Shown one piece after another: positions 51,159-60,304 of a DNA stretch of 64,000 nt. The notes beneath the pieces are model-generated. The model ran no database searches. It was not told the origin of the DNA and worked only from the letters and a program-made list of their open reading frames with translations. Made by a program: the position numbers and the translations under genes. Source of the DNA: Thiocystis violascens DSM 198 (GTDB taxonomy: Bacteria > Pseudomonadota > Gammaproteobacteria > Chromatiales > Chromatiaceae); contig NC_018012.1 of NCBI RefSeq assembly GCF_000227745.2, forward strand, positions 4,027,412 to 4,091,411, read 5' to 3'. How positions within the stretch are numbered: position 1 is the stretch's first letter; each line of letters starts with the position of its first letter.

Positions 51159-51431
51159 TCAATGCGCGGGCGGAACATAGCCTGCGGGCTTGTCGGCACC
51201 TTCGCCAAAGAAAAATCGTTCCATTTCGCCTTCCAGGAATTTTCGTGACTTAGGATCCAGCGGGCTCAGGCGATTTTCGTTGATCAGCATCGTCTGGTGG
51301 CGCAGCCAGTCCTGCCAGGCCGGTTTGGAAACTTGCTCGAAGACGCGCTTGCCGAGCTCGCCCGGATACGGCTGACGGTCGAGTCCCTCGGCTTCGCGGC
51401 CGAGCTTGACGCAGTGGACGAGACGGCTCAT
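51159..51431 (-). CDS. yggX: Probable Fe(II)-trafficking / oxidative damage protection protein YggX
   Basis: 90 residues, MSRLVHCVKLGREAEGLDRQ and KPAWQDWLRHQTMLINENRL; full family length with the conserved single Cys7. Protects Fe-S enzymes from oxidants and may accept iron. Overlaps the mutY stop by 4 bases, the same mutY-yggX order as in enteric bacteria. Confidence 0.95.
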   Translation of the reverse strand: MSRLVHCVKLGREAEGLDRQPYPGELGKRVFEQVSKPAWQDWLRHQTMLINENRLSPLDPKSRKFLEGEMERFFFGEGADKPAGYVPPAH

Positions 51432-52525
51432 GGGGTTTCTTCTCCTTCAATCTGCTGTGGGCCCGCGAGGAGGGCGTCGAGGATGTCTTTAACCGGGGTT
51501 GGAAGACCGAACGCCGGAAGGTTCGCACGATTCAGCCAGCGTTGATCGTCATGATCGGCAATTTCCTGGCTGGATCCGTCGATGCGAATGGTCGCGACCC
51601 GGATCCCGAGTCTGAAGTGGCTAAAGGAGTGACGGCGCATCGGAAGCATTTCAACCCCGAGCGGGACGCTGCCGAAGCGGATCAGGCACCAGTCGGCGGG
51701 GTCGCTGCCGGCGGCGGTCTCCGGCAGACTCCAGAGTCCGCCCCAGATTCCCGTCGGCGGGCGGCGTTCGAGGAGGATTTCCCCGGCCGGGTTGATGGCC
51801 ACAAGCATCAGGATGTCGCGCTCGGGTAGCGGTTTGCACGGCCGGCTGGCGGGGAATTCGCGCTGGCGACCCTGGGCGCGGGCCAGGCAGCGGGTCGCGA
51901 CCGGACAGCGTTCGCAGGCCGGTTTGCTTCGCGTGCAAAGTGTGGCGCCAAGATCCATCATGCCCTGGTTGTAGTCGCCCACGCGCTCCCGCGGGGTGAG
52001 TCGTTCGGCGCAGGCCCAGAGCGCGCTCAGCACCTCGCTGCGTCCGGGCCAGCCGTCAATGGCGAAGTAGCGGGTCAGCACCCGTTTGACATTGCCGTCG
52101 AGGATCGGATGCGGTTGGTTTGATGCGAGCGACAGAATGGCGCCGGCGGTGGAGCGGCCGATGCCGGGCAGTGCCCGGACCTGAGCGACGTCGGTGGGAA
52201 AGATGCCCTGGTATTGGTCCCGGATCAGTTCGGCGGCACGGTGCAGGTTGCGCGCCCGCGCGTAGTAGCCGAGCCCGGACCAGTGTGCGAGCACTGCATC
52301 GATGGGCGCGTCCGCCAGGTCCATCACGCTCGGAAAGCGCGTCATGAACCGCTCGAAATAGGGGATGACGACACTGACCTGGGTTTGCTGCAGCATGATT
52401 TCGGAGACCCAGACGCGGTAGGGCGTGGGGGCGAGTTGCCAGGGAAGATCATGGCGACCATGCCGGTCGAACCAGTTCAGGATCGTGGCGGCGAAGTCGT
52501 TTGGGGTGACGTCAGGCGGATGCAA
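51428..52525 (-). CDS. mutY: A/G-specific adenine glycosylase MutY
   Basis: About 365 residues. Removes adenine opposite 8-oxoguanine. Helix-hairpin-helix with ALPGIGRSTAGAILSLA, catalytic Asp in YNQGMMDLGATLC, and a [4Fe-4S] site CTRSKPACERCPVATRC. The C-terminal NUDIX-like domain (ERRPPTGIWGGLWSLPET) reads 8-oxoG. No ATG fits: the frame stays open to 52636, but that would cross the tRNA gene at 52577-52650. The nearest plausible start is TTG 52525 (HPPDVTPNDFAATILNWF), so the start is uncertain by some codons. Confidence 0.9.
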   Translation of the reverse strand: MHPPDVTPNDFAATILNWFDRHGRHDLPWQLAPTPYRVWVSEIMLQQTQVSVVIPYFERFMTRFPSVMDLADAPIDAVLAHWSGLGYYARARNLHRAAELIRDQYQGIFPTDVAQVRALPGIGRSTAGAILSLASNQPHPILDGNVKRVLTRYFAIDGWPGRSEVLSALWACAERLTPRERVGDYNQGMMDLGATLCTRSKPACERCPVATRCLARAQGRQREFPASRPCKPLPERDILMLVAINPAGEILLERRPPTGIWGGLWSLPETAAGSDPADWCLIRFGSVPLGVEMLPMRRHSFSHFRLGIRVATIRIDGSSQEIADHDDQRWLNRANLPAFGLPTPVKDILDALLAGPQQIEGEETP

Positions 52526-52576
52526 TTGAGTCGATCCAAGCGTGGATCGCCATGGCGTAAAGCAGGAGGGAGAAGT

Positions 52577-52650
52577 TGGAGCGGGTGATGGGAATCGAAC
52601 CCACGCTATCAGCTTGGGAAGCTGAAGTTCTACCATTGAACTACACCCGC
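52577..52650 (-). tRNA. tRNA-Gly (anticodon CCC)
   Basis: 74 bases including encoded CCA. Acceptor GCGGGTG pairs with CACCCGC; D arm GTTCAATGGTAGAAC; anticodon stem TCAGC/GCTGA with loop TTCCCAA giving anticodon CCC; T arm GTGGGTTCGATTCCCAT. Resembles E. coli glyU. It lies between the acyl-CoA synthetase and mutY on the same strand. Confidence 0.97.
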
Positions 52651-52693
52651 GTCATGAAGCTGTAGTGTATGCACTGACCGGCATGAAGGCAAG

Positions 52694-54511
52694 CTATGCA
52701 TCCAGGTCGTACATCTCCGCGATCGCCTCCCGGTAGCGTTCCATCACGGGGCCGCGCTTGACCTTGAGTGTCGGCGTCAGCAGCCCGTTCTCGATCGACC
52801 AGGGCTCTAGGGTCAGGGTCGCGCGGCGGACCTTGGCGAAGCCGGGGAAATCCCGCAGGGCGAGGCGGATACGCTTGAGGATGTCCTTGAGCAGATGCGG
52901 ATCCGTCAGGCTGGCCGGTTGTTCGGGGTCCAGTCCGTGCTCGCGGGCGAACCCGACCCAGAGTTCGGCGTTCAGCACCAGCAGGGCGGAGAGATAGGAG
53001 TGCCTTTCGCCAAGCACCAGCACCTGATCGAACAAGGGATCCATGACGATCGCCATCTCCAGATCGGCGGGCGGCACCTTCTCGCCATTCGAGAGCACCA
53101 GGATGTCCTTGATCCGGCCCGTGATATAGATGTGACCGTCCTCGATGCGCGCTTGATCGCCGGTGTGCAGCCAGCCATCCTGGGTCAGCACCTTGGCGGT
53201 CGCGGCATGGTTGTTCCAGTAGCCCTGCATGACGTTGTCGCCCTTGACCATCAACTCGTCGTCGGCGCCAATGCGCACCTGGATGCCGCGGATGGGGACG
53301 CCGACGCTCTCGGGGACGTTCTTCCGCAGCGGATTGAAGCTGACGACCGGGCTGGTTTCGGTCAGGCCATAGCCTTGGATCAAGGGCAGGCCGAGTCCGA
53401 TGAAGGTGTGCGCCACGCCGGCCGGCAGGGCGGCGCCACCGCTGACGGCGACGCGCATCCGACCGCCGAGTTTCTCCAGCACTGCGGCGCCGACCCGGCG
53501 CCGCAGCCAGGGCCAGAGCAGCAGGCGCGGATGCCAGCCGCCGCGTCCCTGCTCGCGCAGAAAGGCGCGCCAGCCGGTCGCGACCGCCAGCCGAAACAGC
53601 CAGCGCACCGGGGCCGGGCGGCTCAGCAACTGATCCTGCAGGCGCTGATAGACACGCTCGAAGACCCGTGGAACGGCGATCATGACGGTCGGGCGAATGC
53701 TCTGGAGATCCTCGGCCAACTGACCCACCGAGCGGGCGAAGGCCACGCAGGAGCCCGCCATGATCGGCAGGTAATAGCCCCCCGTGCGCTCCAGCATGTG
53801 CGAGAGCGGCAGAAAGGAGAGGAAAAGATCCTCCGGATAGACATTGATGAGCGTGACGACGCCATGGACATTGGTCAGGATGTTGCGATGACTGAGCATC
53901 ACGCCTTTGGGACGACCGGTGGTGCCGGAAGTGTAGACGATGGTTGCCAGGGCGAGCGGATCACCGTCGCGTTGGGTCAGCGCCGGGGCGGAGGAGGGCA
54001 GCCAGGTATCGGCGACCACGACTCGCGGGTCATGCGCCGCGAGTTCGGTCGCCGCGTCGCTCGGTTCCAGGATCACCACCCGGAGGGGCCAGGGTGCGTC
54101 GCCGATGACCTCGGCCAGACGCTTCCAGCGTCCGGCGTCCTGGATCAGCAGGAGTTTGGCCGCCGCATCCTGGAGAATATAGGCGGCGTTTTCGGCGCGG
54201 TCGTCGGTATAGAGCGGGACCGTGACCAGACCGAGCGAGAACGCGGCCTGATCGAACATGACCCATTCCGGACAGTTGCGCAGCAGCACCGCGACCCGGT
54301 CGCCGGATTCGAGCGACTCGCCGGCGAGCGCCCGGCGCCAGCGTGCCACCCACTGCCCCATGTCGCGCCAGGTCAGATCCCGCCAGCCATCGGCGCGCTC
54401 GAAAAATCGATAGGCCGTGCGGTCGGGCGTTCGGAGGATCCGCTGCAGAAAGAGTCCGTCCAGGGTTCTGGCTCGATCGACTGCGATTAGATCCTCGGAC
54501 CATCGACTCAC
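52694..54511 (-). CDS. Long-chain fatty acid--CoA ligase (AMP-forming)
   Basis: About 605 residues. ANL-family motifs: P-loop TIVYTSGTTGRPKGVMLSHR, LSFLPLSHMLERTGGYYLP, IQGYGLTETSPVVSFNP, and DGWLHTGDQARIEDGHIYIT followed by GRIKDILVLSNGEKV. The lid arrangement fits FAA1-type long-chain synthetases. GTG 54511 has a strong GAGGAAAG seven bases upstream and is preferred over ATG 54568, which lacks one and would overlap the upstream SIR2-like gene. Confidence 0.9.
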   Translation of the reverse strand: MSRWSEDLIAVDRARTLDGLFLQRILRTPDRTAYRFFERADGWRDLTWRDMGQWVARWRRALAGESLESGDRVAVLLRNCPEWVMFDQAAFSLGLVTVPLYTDDRAENAAYILQDAAAKLLLIQDAGRWKRLAEVIGDAPWPLRVVILEPSDAATELAAHDPRVVVADTWLPSSAPALTQRDGDPLALATIVYTSGTTGRPKGVMLSHRNILTNVHGVVTLINVYPEDLFLSFLPLSHMLERTGGYYLPIMAGSCVAFARSVGQLAEDLQSIRPTVMIAVPRVFERVYQRLQDQLLSRPAPVRWLFRLAVATGWRAFLREQGRGGWHPRLLLWPWLRRRVGAAVLEKLGGRMRVAVSGGAALPAGVAHTFIGLGLPLIQGYGLTETSPVVSFNPLRKNVPESVGVPIRGIQVRIGADDELMVKGDNVMQGYWNNHAATAKVLTQDGWLHTGDQARIEDGHIYITGRIKDILVLSNGEKVPPADLEMAIVMDPLFDQVLVLGERHSYLSALLVLNAELWVGFAREHGLDPEQPASLTDPHLLKDILKRIRLALRDFPGFAKVRRATLTLEPWSIENGLLTPTLKVKRGPVMERYREAIAEMYDLDA

Positions 54512-54551
54512 AAGGCTTTCCTCATCATTGTTATGGTTCGTGAATATTCGC

Positions 54552-55436
54552 CTAACACCCAATTCCATGGTGATTTGGGAGCAACGCGCCCAGTGCGTCA
54601 GGCTGTGCGGCGACCGCGAGCAGATCCGGGATGTCCGCTTCGACGATCACGATATCCTTGCTTTCGCAGTAACGCCGTTCCTTGTCCGTCGGCTCGGGAA
54701 TCAGTGCCCATCCGGCCGGCGAGGCCGCTCCATGGATGATATCCGACATCACCATGCGTTCGGTATCGCGGCGCAGGCTCAGACCGAGAAAGAGATAGCG
54801 ACGGTCCACGCGAGAGGATTTCAGGAACGCGGGGATCGCGAAACCGCCCATCAACTCGGTAATGTAGTCCACATAGTCGGCGTCCGAGGCGATGTAGGTG
54901 GCATCGGGACGCGGACTGCCCATGGGCTTGAACAGAATGGGCCGCCCGGAATCTACCTCATTCTGATCCGCCTCGCGATAGCTGGTTCCGTCATAGGAAT
55001 GGATGCGGAAGCGATAATCCGTACCGCCGGTCCGGGCGATGCCGCGGATCAGCGTGTGAGGCACATCCGCATAGGATTCCTGAAGTTGGGTATCGCGGTT
55101 GATGTCGACCACGTAGGCCGGACGGAGCGTTTTCAGCCAATCATGCAGGGGCGCGCGGGTCCAGATGCGCTGACCGTAGGTGGCTTCCAGGAAGCGGTGA
55201 ACGGCGGCACGTCCGCGTTTGAGTTCGACATTCATGGCCGCGCGCGGAAACTCCCACATCAGGCGTTTTGACATGGGTTTGCCGTCGTTCATGGCGAGGA
55301 TGAGGCTGTCGCTATCGGCCGGGATGGCTTCTCCGGTGACCGGGTCGACCGCGCCGATTAGGGCGCCTGGGCCAAGATAGGGAACCAGGGCTCCACGAGC
55401 CAGGTCATTGACGAGCGTTTCGAGTTTTGCTGACAT
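54552..55436 (-). CDS. SIR2-like domain protein
   Basis: 294 residues. An N-terminal nucleotide-binding segment (LARGALVPYLGPGALIGAVD) is followed by LRPAYVVDINRDTQLQESYA (in the place of the TTNYD motif), then ILFKPMGSPRPDATYIASDA and RRYLFLGLSLRRDTERMVMS, the order seen in SIR2-family domains. The NAD-site residues are unusual (GPG for GAG, no clear HG), so activity is uncertain. It precedes the acyl-CoA ligase by 40 bases on the same strand. SIR2-like proteins can be NADases of defence systems, but no partner is evident. Confidence 0.65.
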   Translation of the reverse strand: MSAKLETLVNDLARGALVPYLGPGALIGAVDPVTGEAIPADSDSLILAMNDGKPMSKRLMWEFPRAAMNVELKRGRAAVHRFLEATYGQRIWTRAPLHDWLKTLRPAYVVDINRDTQLQESYADVPHTLIRGIARTGGTDYRFRIHSYDGTSYREADQNEVDSGRPILFKPMGSPRPDATYIASDADYVDYITELMGGFAIPAFLKSSRVDRRYLFLGLSLRRDTERMVMSDIIHGAASPAGWALIPEPTDKERRYCESKDIVIVEADIPDLLAVAAQPDALGALLPNHHGIGC

Positions 55437-55727
55437 CTTTCATTTTACCCCTGAGCGGATGGTTTTGCTTAAGCGGTAAGCAAAATTTCAGCCACTTGAC
55501 GCGAAGGCAAAAAATTTTCTATCGATTCAGATGACTGCGTGGATAGTAACGCAGGGCTTCGTGGCTGATCCACGACGATGAAGCGATTGAGCACGATGTT
55601 TACGGGTAATCATGCCCAGCTTGTCGTGTAGGCGACAAGCGCACGAATCGCGAGTTAGGGATCTTTTGTCATCAGGGTGAAGGCGATTTCCGAGGCATTT
55701 CGTGCCGAATGTAAGGCGACTTCCGGC

Positions 55728-55767
55728 TTCGCCCCTTCGCCCCTTCGCCCCTTCGCCCCTTCGCCCC
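55728..55767 (+). repeat. Tandem TTCGCCCC octamer array, 5 copies
   Basis: Five perfect octamers in 40 bases, embedded in a MITE-like context. Confidence 0.85.
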
Positions 55768-55879
55768 ATCGACAGGCTCAGGGCTCAGGGCGAGCCGCTC
55801 AGTACAGGGAGCCAAGTTGTTAAGGGTTGACTACGAACGGATTAAATTTGGTACGAGTTTCCCTGGAAATCGCCCACAT

Positions 55880-55920
55880 TCCCCTTGCCCCTTGCCCCTT
55901 GCCCCTTGCCCCTTGCCCCT
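55880..55920 (+). repeat. Tandem heptamer array (TTGCCCC), reverse complement of the rfbB-end array
   Basis: About six copies of TTGCCCC, i.e. GGGGCAA on the other strand, ending nine bases from the helicase stop. On the helicase strand it reads GGGGCAA after the stop, the same polarity as at rfbB. Confidence 0.9.
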
Positions 55921-55929
55921 GACATGCGC

Positions 55930-57837
55930 TCAGTCACGCGGTTTGCGGCTTGACCCCCGATCCGCGCGAAAGCCGCTGGAATCCTTGGACGGCGGGCCGC
56001 GACGCGGGGCGCTTCCATCCCCGCTCTGGCGACGAAAACCGCCAGCCGCGCGAGGCGTTTTGTCCTGCGCCTGGCCCGGTGTCTGGCCGTATTTTGGGCT
56101 GGGCGCATGCCCGTGGGAGGCTTCCGCGGGTCTGGTCCCGTCGGCGGGCGAAATGCGCAGCGCCTGACCGCGGACGAAGACCCGTTTGAGATGATTGACC
56201 ACCTCGCGCGGCATGCCCTTGGGGAGATCGACGATGGAATGGTCGTCCTGGATGTTGATGCGTCCGATGTAGCGGCCTTCGATCCCGCCTTCATTGGCGA
56301 TGGCGCCGACAATCTCGCGCGGCGTCGCGCCGTGCTGGTGGCCGACCTCGATGCGGTAACTGACCAGATCCGCGTCTTCCCGTCGGCCCTGCGCGTGCTC
56401 TGTTCGTGGCCGGCTGTCGTCACGCTCCGGGCGTGGCCGACGCTCGTCCCGGCCTTCCGAACGCGGAGGACGCTCGGACCATTCGCGTTTGGGCGCGGCC
56501 GGGCGTGGCAGATCTTCCTTGACGTTCAACGGCCGTTCGCGCTGGTTCAGAAAGGCCAGCGCGGCGGCGATGTCCATGATCTCGATCTCCTGCTCCTGGC
56601 CGATGCGGGCGAGCAGGCGGTAGAAGAAGTCGAGATCCTGCTCGGTCATCGTCGTGCGCACTTCGGTGATGAAGCGGTCGATCCGCGATTGGCTCAGGGC
56701 GGCGGCCGAGGGCGGGTCCATGGCCGGGACATCGCGTCGGATGGTCCGCTCGATCGCTCGCAGCAGACCGCGTTCGCGCGGTTCGACCAGCAGGATGGCG
56801 CGCCCGGCGCGACCCGCGCGCCCGGTGCGACCGATCCGATGCACATAGGCCGAGGGATCGGTGGGGATGTCGTAGTTGACGACATGGCTGATGCGCTCGA
56901 CATCGAGCCCGCGCGCGGCGACATCGGTGGCGACCAGGATGTCGAGTTGACCCTGCTTCAGACGCTCCACCGTGCGCTCGCGCATCTCCTGATTCATGTC
57001 GCCGTTCAGCGGTTCGGCGGCGAAGCCGTGGGCCTTGAGCTTGTCGGAGAGTTCGGTGGTGGCGTTCTTGGTGCGCACGAAGATCAACATGCCGTCGAAC
57101 GGTTCCAATTCCAGGATGCGCGTGAGCACGTCGAGCTTATGGAAGCGGGTGACGACGCAGTGATGCTGGTCGATGGTGTCGACGGTCGCGGAGGCCGAGG
57201 CGATCCGCACCTCGACCGGATCGACGAGACGATCCTGGGCGACCCGGCGGATCGCCGGCGGCATGGTGGCGGAGAAGAGCGCGACCTGACGCTCTTTCGG
57301 GGCCTGCTCGAAGATCCAGTCGATGTCCTCCGCGAAGCCCATGTTGAGCATCTCGTCGGCCTCGTCCAGCACCAGGGTCTTGATGCCGTCCAGGCACAGG
57401 GTGCCGCGGCGGATGTGGTCCATGACGCGCCCCGGCGTCCCGACGATCACCTGCGGGTTGCGCCGGAGCTGACTGAGCTGAAGCCCATACGCCTGCCCGC
57501 CATAGATGGGCAGGACATGGAAGCCCTTGATGTTTTTGGCGTAACCCTGAAAGGCCTCGGACACCTGGAGCGCCAGCTCGCGGGTCGGCGCCAGCACCAG
57601 GATCTGGGGGCTGTGGAGTTCGGGGTCGATGCGGCTAAGCAGCGGCAGCGCGAAGGCGGCGGTTTTGCCGGTGCCGGTCTGGGCCTGGCCGAGCAGGTCA
57701 CGTCCGGCGAGCAGATGCGGGATGCACTGACTCTGAATCGCGGTTGGCGTTTCGTAACCAAGATCGCGGACAGTTTGTTCAATGATGGGATTGAGACCGA
57801 GTGCGCCGAAACCGGTGCTCGTGTCGGGGGTATCCAT
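55930..57837 (-). CDS. deaD: DEAD-box RNA helicase of the DeaD/CsdA type
   Basis: 635 residues. Helicase motifs: Q motif (YETPTAIQSQCIPHLLAGRD), I AQTGTGKTAAFALP, II LDEADEMLNMGF, III FSATMPPAIRR, V ATDVAARGLDVE and VI HRIGRTGRAGRAG. A dimerisation segment and a DbpA-like RNA-binding domain follow (SYRIEVGHQHGATPREIVGA; DDHSIVDLPKGMPREVVNHL). The tail is Arg/Gly/Asp-rich. It remodels rRNA and mRNA in the cold or during ribosome assembly. Confidence 0.95.
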   Translation of the reverse strand: MDTPDTSTGFGALGLNPIIEQTVRDLGYETPTAIQSQCIPHLLAGRDLLGQAQTGTGKTAAFALPLLSRIDPELHSPQILVLAPTRELALQVSEAFQGYAKNIKGFHVLPIYGGQAYGLQLSQLRRNPQVIVGTPGRVMDHIRRGTLCLDGIKTLVLDEADEMLNMGFAEDIDWIFEQAPKERQVALFSATMPPAIRRVAQDRLVDPVEVRIASASATVDTIDQHHCVVTRFHKLDVLTRILELEPFDGMLIFVRTKNATTELSDKLKAHGFAAEPLNGDMNQEMRERTVERLKQGQLDILVATDVAARGLDVERISHVVNYDIPTDPSAYVHRIGRTGRAGRAGRAILLVEPRERGLLRAIERTIRRDVPAMDPPSAAALSQSRIDRFITEVRTTMTEQDLDFFYRLLARIGQEQEIEIMDIAAALAFLNQRERPLNVKEDLPRPAAPKREWSERPPRSEGRDERRPRPERDDSRPRTEHAQGRREDADLVSYRIEVGHQHGATPREIVGAIANEGGIEGRYIGRINIQDDHSIVDLPKGMPREVVNHLKRVFVRGQALRISPADGTRPAEASHGHAPSPKYGQTPGQAQDKTPRAAGGFRRQSGDGSAPRRGPPSKDSSGFRADRGSSRKPRD

Positions 57838-57994
57838 GGTGGTGCCTCAAGAGGGAAGTGCGCGCCTGGAGGGAACAGCCAGTGGGCCATCTCAGAGTAA
57901 GGCACGCAAAAACAACAGGGTATTATCTACAGGATCGGTGTTCGAGGCAAGTCAAATGCGCCGTGTCGCTGAATCGAACGACGCACTGCCGGGG

Positions 57995-58768
57995 TCAGCG
58001 AAGTGCGCCGAGGATCTCCGCCAGGCGCTGGGCGCTATCCTCGATATCTTCCTGAGCCGCCAGCGCCGCGGCTGGGACATCGACGACCTCGATGCTATTG
58101 AGGATCATCCGGTCGTCGGCGTTGAAATGCTGGACCCACCAGCAGTGGCGCAGCGCCGTCGCCGTGATCCGGCAGTGACCGTAACCGCGCGAGAGGATGA
58201 CGACCGGACCGCGCCCGAGCCGCTGTTCCAAATAGCTCGTATCCTGCTCGGAGATCGGCAACAGGTTCAGGTTGACGATAGAGGGCGCGTCGCCGAACCG
58301 CCACAGGGCAACCTGTTCGTTCAGTTGGGGCAGGAGCGCGCGGGCACCGAGGACGCCGGCGGGAGGAGTGTCGTCCAGGGAGAGCTGGGTCGCGGCCCCC
58401 TTGAAGGCGCTGTCGCGAACCAGGCTAGGGATCTCCGCGATTTCGATCTCGTCGCGCGGGCGTTGCCCCGAGGTGTCGCCGGACTGAACGCGCCAGATTC
58501 CGGTCAGCCGGGTCTCCTGAACCCGCGTCAGGTCATCGCCGGAAAACAGAATGCTGACCTCGCCTTCGCCGAGTGCCTGGTTCACCAGGAGGCGATCGGC
58601 TTCCGGCAGGGGTGTGAGATCCAGCCGCCGCGGGGGTTCGGCGATCCGGTAGTCCGCAAGTTGTTCCAGCAAGCGTTCAAGTAGCCGCAGACCCTGCGGA
58701 CAGTCGACCGCCATGGCGGGTTCCAGCAGGGGCGAGCGGTCGGTGAGTCTCGGTCTTGTCAGCGGCAT
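57995..58768 (-). CDS. hupH: Hydrogenase expression/formation protein HupH (HyaF family)
   Basis: 257 residues with QALGEGEVSILFSGDDLTRV and QETRLTGIWRVQS early, and SRGYGHCRITATALRHCWWV then LNSIEVVDVPAAALAAQEDI late. These are the two halves of the HupH/HyaF family that assists maturation of the small subunit Fe-S clusters. Lies 16 bases after hupD in the hupSLCDH order. Confidence 0.92.
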   Translation of the reverse strand: MPLTRPRLTDRSPLLEPAMAVDCPQGLRLLERLLEQLADYRIAEPPRRLDLTPLPEADRLLVNQALGEGEVSILFSGDDLTRVQETRLTGIWRVQSGDTSGQRPRDEIEIAEIPSLVRDSAFKGAATQLSLDDTPPAGVLGARALLPQLNEQVALWRFGDAPSIVNLNLLPISEQDTSYLEQRLGRGPVVILSRGYGHCRITATALRHCWWVQHFNADDRMILNSIEVVDVPAAALAAQEDIEDSAQRLAEILGALR

Positions 58769-58784
58769 CTAAGCTCAGTCCACA

Positions 58785-59417
58785 TCAGTCAAGCGCGTCG
58801 CGCCGGGCCAGGAGGCGCCAATCGCCAATCCGGCACGCGGACTCCGGGTCCGGTCGGCCAGCCTCGTAGTCGGCGATCTCCAATGCTCGGTGAGGCAGAT
58901 CGCGATCGGTCTCTCCATCCTTCGCGCGATCGGAGCCGTCGATCACGAAGCGCGCGAGATAGGCCAGCGCGGCGGCGATCGCCGGATCGAGCATGGCTTT
59001 GATCTCGGGCCTCAGGCTACCGCCGAAATCGTCCAGCTCGACCGGTTGCACGCCGACGAGTAAGAGGTGGCGCGGAGAGTCGCCCATCAAATCGGCCAAC
59101 GCCAACACTTCCTGGAAGCCGGTCTGATGCAGGCTCAGCTTCTTGGCGCCCATGAACCTGGGTACCTGGTCGTTCTCGACGAGTTTCAGGGTGCCCGGCG
59201 GCAGGCCATAATCGATGGCATCGAAGACGACCAGCACCTCGGCCCAACGCACATGTTCGACGAGATAGATGCCCTGAGTGCCGCCGTCAAGCAGGCGCAC
59301 GTTCTCACCGAAACGATAGCGCCGGGCCAGCCGCTCGACCGCCCGGACCCCGAACCCCTCGTCGGCCCAGAGCAGATTGCCGATGCCGAGAATCAGGATA
59401 TTGGGTGGCATGCTCAT
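58785..59417 (-). CDS. hupD: Hydrogenase maturation endopeptidase HupD
   Basis: 210 residues. Removes the C-terminal peptide of the large subunit after nickel insertion. Metal ligands sit in ILILGIGNLLWADEGFGVRA (Glu), VVFDAIDYGLPPGTL (Asp) and LSLHQTGFQEVLALADLMG (His). Start is ATG 59417 or the ATG two codons in. It follows hupC with a 55-base gap. Confidence 0.95.
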   Translation of the reverse strand: MSMPPNILILGIGNLLWADEGFGVRAVERLARRYRFGENVRLLDGGTQGIYLVEHVRWAEVLVVFDAIDYGLPPGTLKLVENDQVPRFMGAKKLSLHQTGFQEVLALADLMGDSPRHLLLVGVQPVELDDFGGSLRPEIKAMLDPAIAAALAYLARFVIDGSDRAKDGETDRDLPHRALEIADYEAGRPDPESACRIGDWRLLARRDALD

Positions 59418-59472
59418 CCGAACTCAACCGCGTCTGGGGCGAAAGCTGGCACGGGCGTGACGGGTCGATCTC

Positions 59473-60165
59473 TCACGGGCGGTCGTCCTTGAACATGCGC
59501 CAGCCGCTGATCATGGTGCTGATCAGGCTCTGGCGGGACATGATGTCCTCGCGGATTGCGGTATAGACATGCAGCATGACGAACACGACGATCACCCACA
59601 TGCCCCAGTGGTGCCACATGCGCACGTCCTGGCTCTGGCCGACGAAAGGGATGACCCAGCCGAAAAGCTGATCCTGCCAGCTCCCGAGTCCGGTCTGCTC
59701 GGAATAGAGCGCCAGCCCGGTGACGATCATCACCAGTCCGCCGACCGTGATGATGACGACCATGAACAGATGCGCCAGCGGGTTGTGGCCGATGTACTTG
59801 CGCGGTTCCCGTTCGAGAAAGGCGTACCAGCGCACCTCGTGCAGCAGCTCGCTCCAGAAGCTCCGGCGCCAGAACGGCAGGGTGAACAACTGGTGCGAAT
59901 AGGAGTTCCCGACCACCGCCCAGTAGAGCCGGAAGAGGAACCCGACCAGAAACACATAGGCCGCAGCAAAATGGAAAAAGCGGATGTAGCCCATCAGATA
60001 ATGATCGCTCGCTTCGCCGGATAGTGTCGGCAGCGGGCTGCCGATCAGATAGCCGGTGATGGCCAGGATCGTGATCGACAGCACGTTGACCCAGTGCCAG
60101 ATACGCACCGGGGTTTGATAGACGTAAACCGCGGTCTGTTTGACCGTTGGGACGCCGGTTAACAT
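59473..60165 (-). CDS. hupC: Hydrogenase b-type cytochrome subunit
   Basis: 230 residues, four membrane spans. Heme-binding His in VRIWHWVNVLSITILAITGY, MGYIRFFHFAAAYVFLVGFL and MWHHWGMWVIVVFVMLHVYT. It anchors the hydrogenase on the periplasmic face and passes electrons from HupS to quinone. Confidence 0.95.
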   Translation of the reverse strand: MLTGVPTVKQTAVYVYQTPVRIWHWVNVLSITILAITGYLIGSPLPTLSGEASDHYLMGYIRFFHFAAAYVFLVGFLFRLYWAVVGNSYSHQLFTLPFWRRSFWSELLHEVRWYAFLEREPRKYIGHNPLAHLFMVVIITVGGLVMIVTGLALYSEQTGLGSWQDQLFGWVIPFVGQSQDVRMWHHWGMWVIVVFVMLHVYTAIREDIMSRQSLISTMISGWRMFKDDRP

Positions 60166-60304
60166 GCGGGTAGCCTCCGAGTATGAAGTTCCAAGAGCGC
60201 GACGCGATTTAAAACAAGCACTTAAACCGCGTCAGCGCCGACGCTCATTGGTTCAGTCGCGTCCGAGCCAATACACCGGCAACGCATACCATCCCGGACG
60301 CGGT

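Larger units (their letters stand above)
55437..55929. other. Repeat-rich intergenic region between SIR2-like gene and helicase
   Basis: No gene. Contains TTCGCCCC octamers (55728-55767), a GGGGCAA-type heptamer array (55880-55920) and, around 55710-55875, pieces resembling the MITE ends and interior (GTAAGGCGACTTCCGG; CTACGAACGGATTAAATT; CCTGGAAATCGCC). Confidence 0.6.

Noticed and set aside
51428..52636. mutY extended to ATG 52636
   Set aside because: The extra codons lie in tRNA-Gly and just downstream of it.
52895..54490. 531-codon plus-strand frame
   Set aside because: Shadow of the acyl-CoA ligase; no domain-like sequence.
56107..57900. 597-codon plus-strand frame
   Set aside because: Shadow of the DEAD-box helicase.
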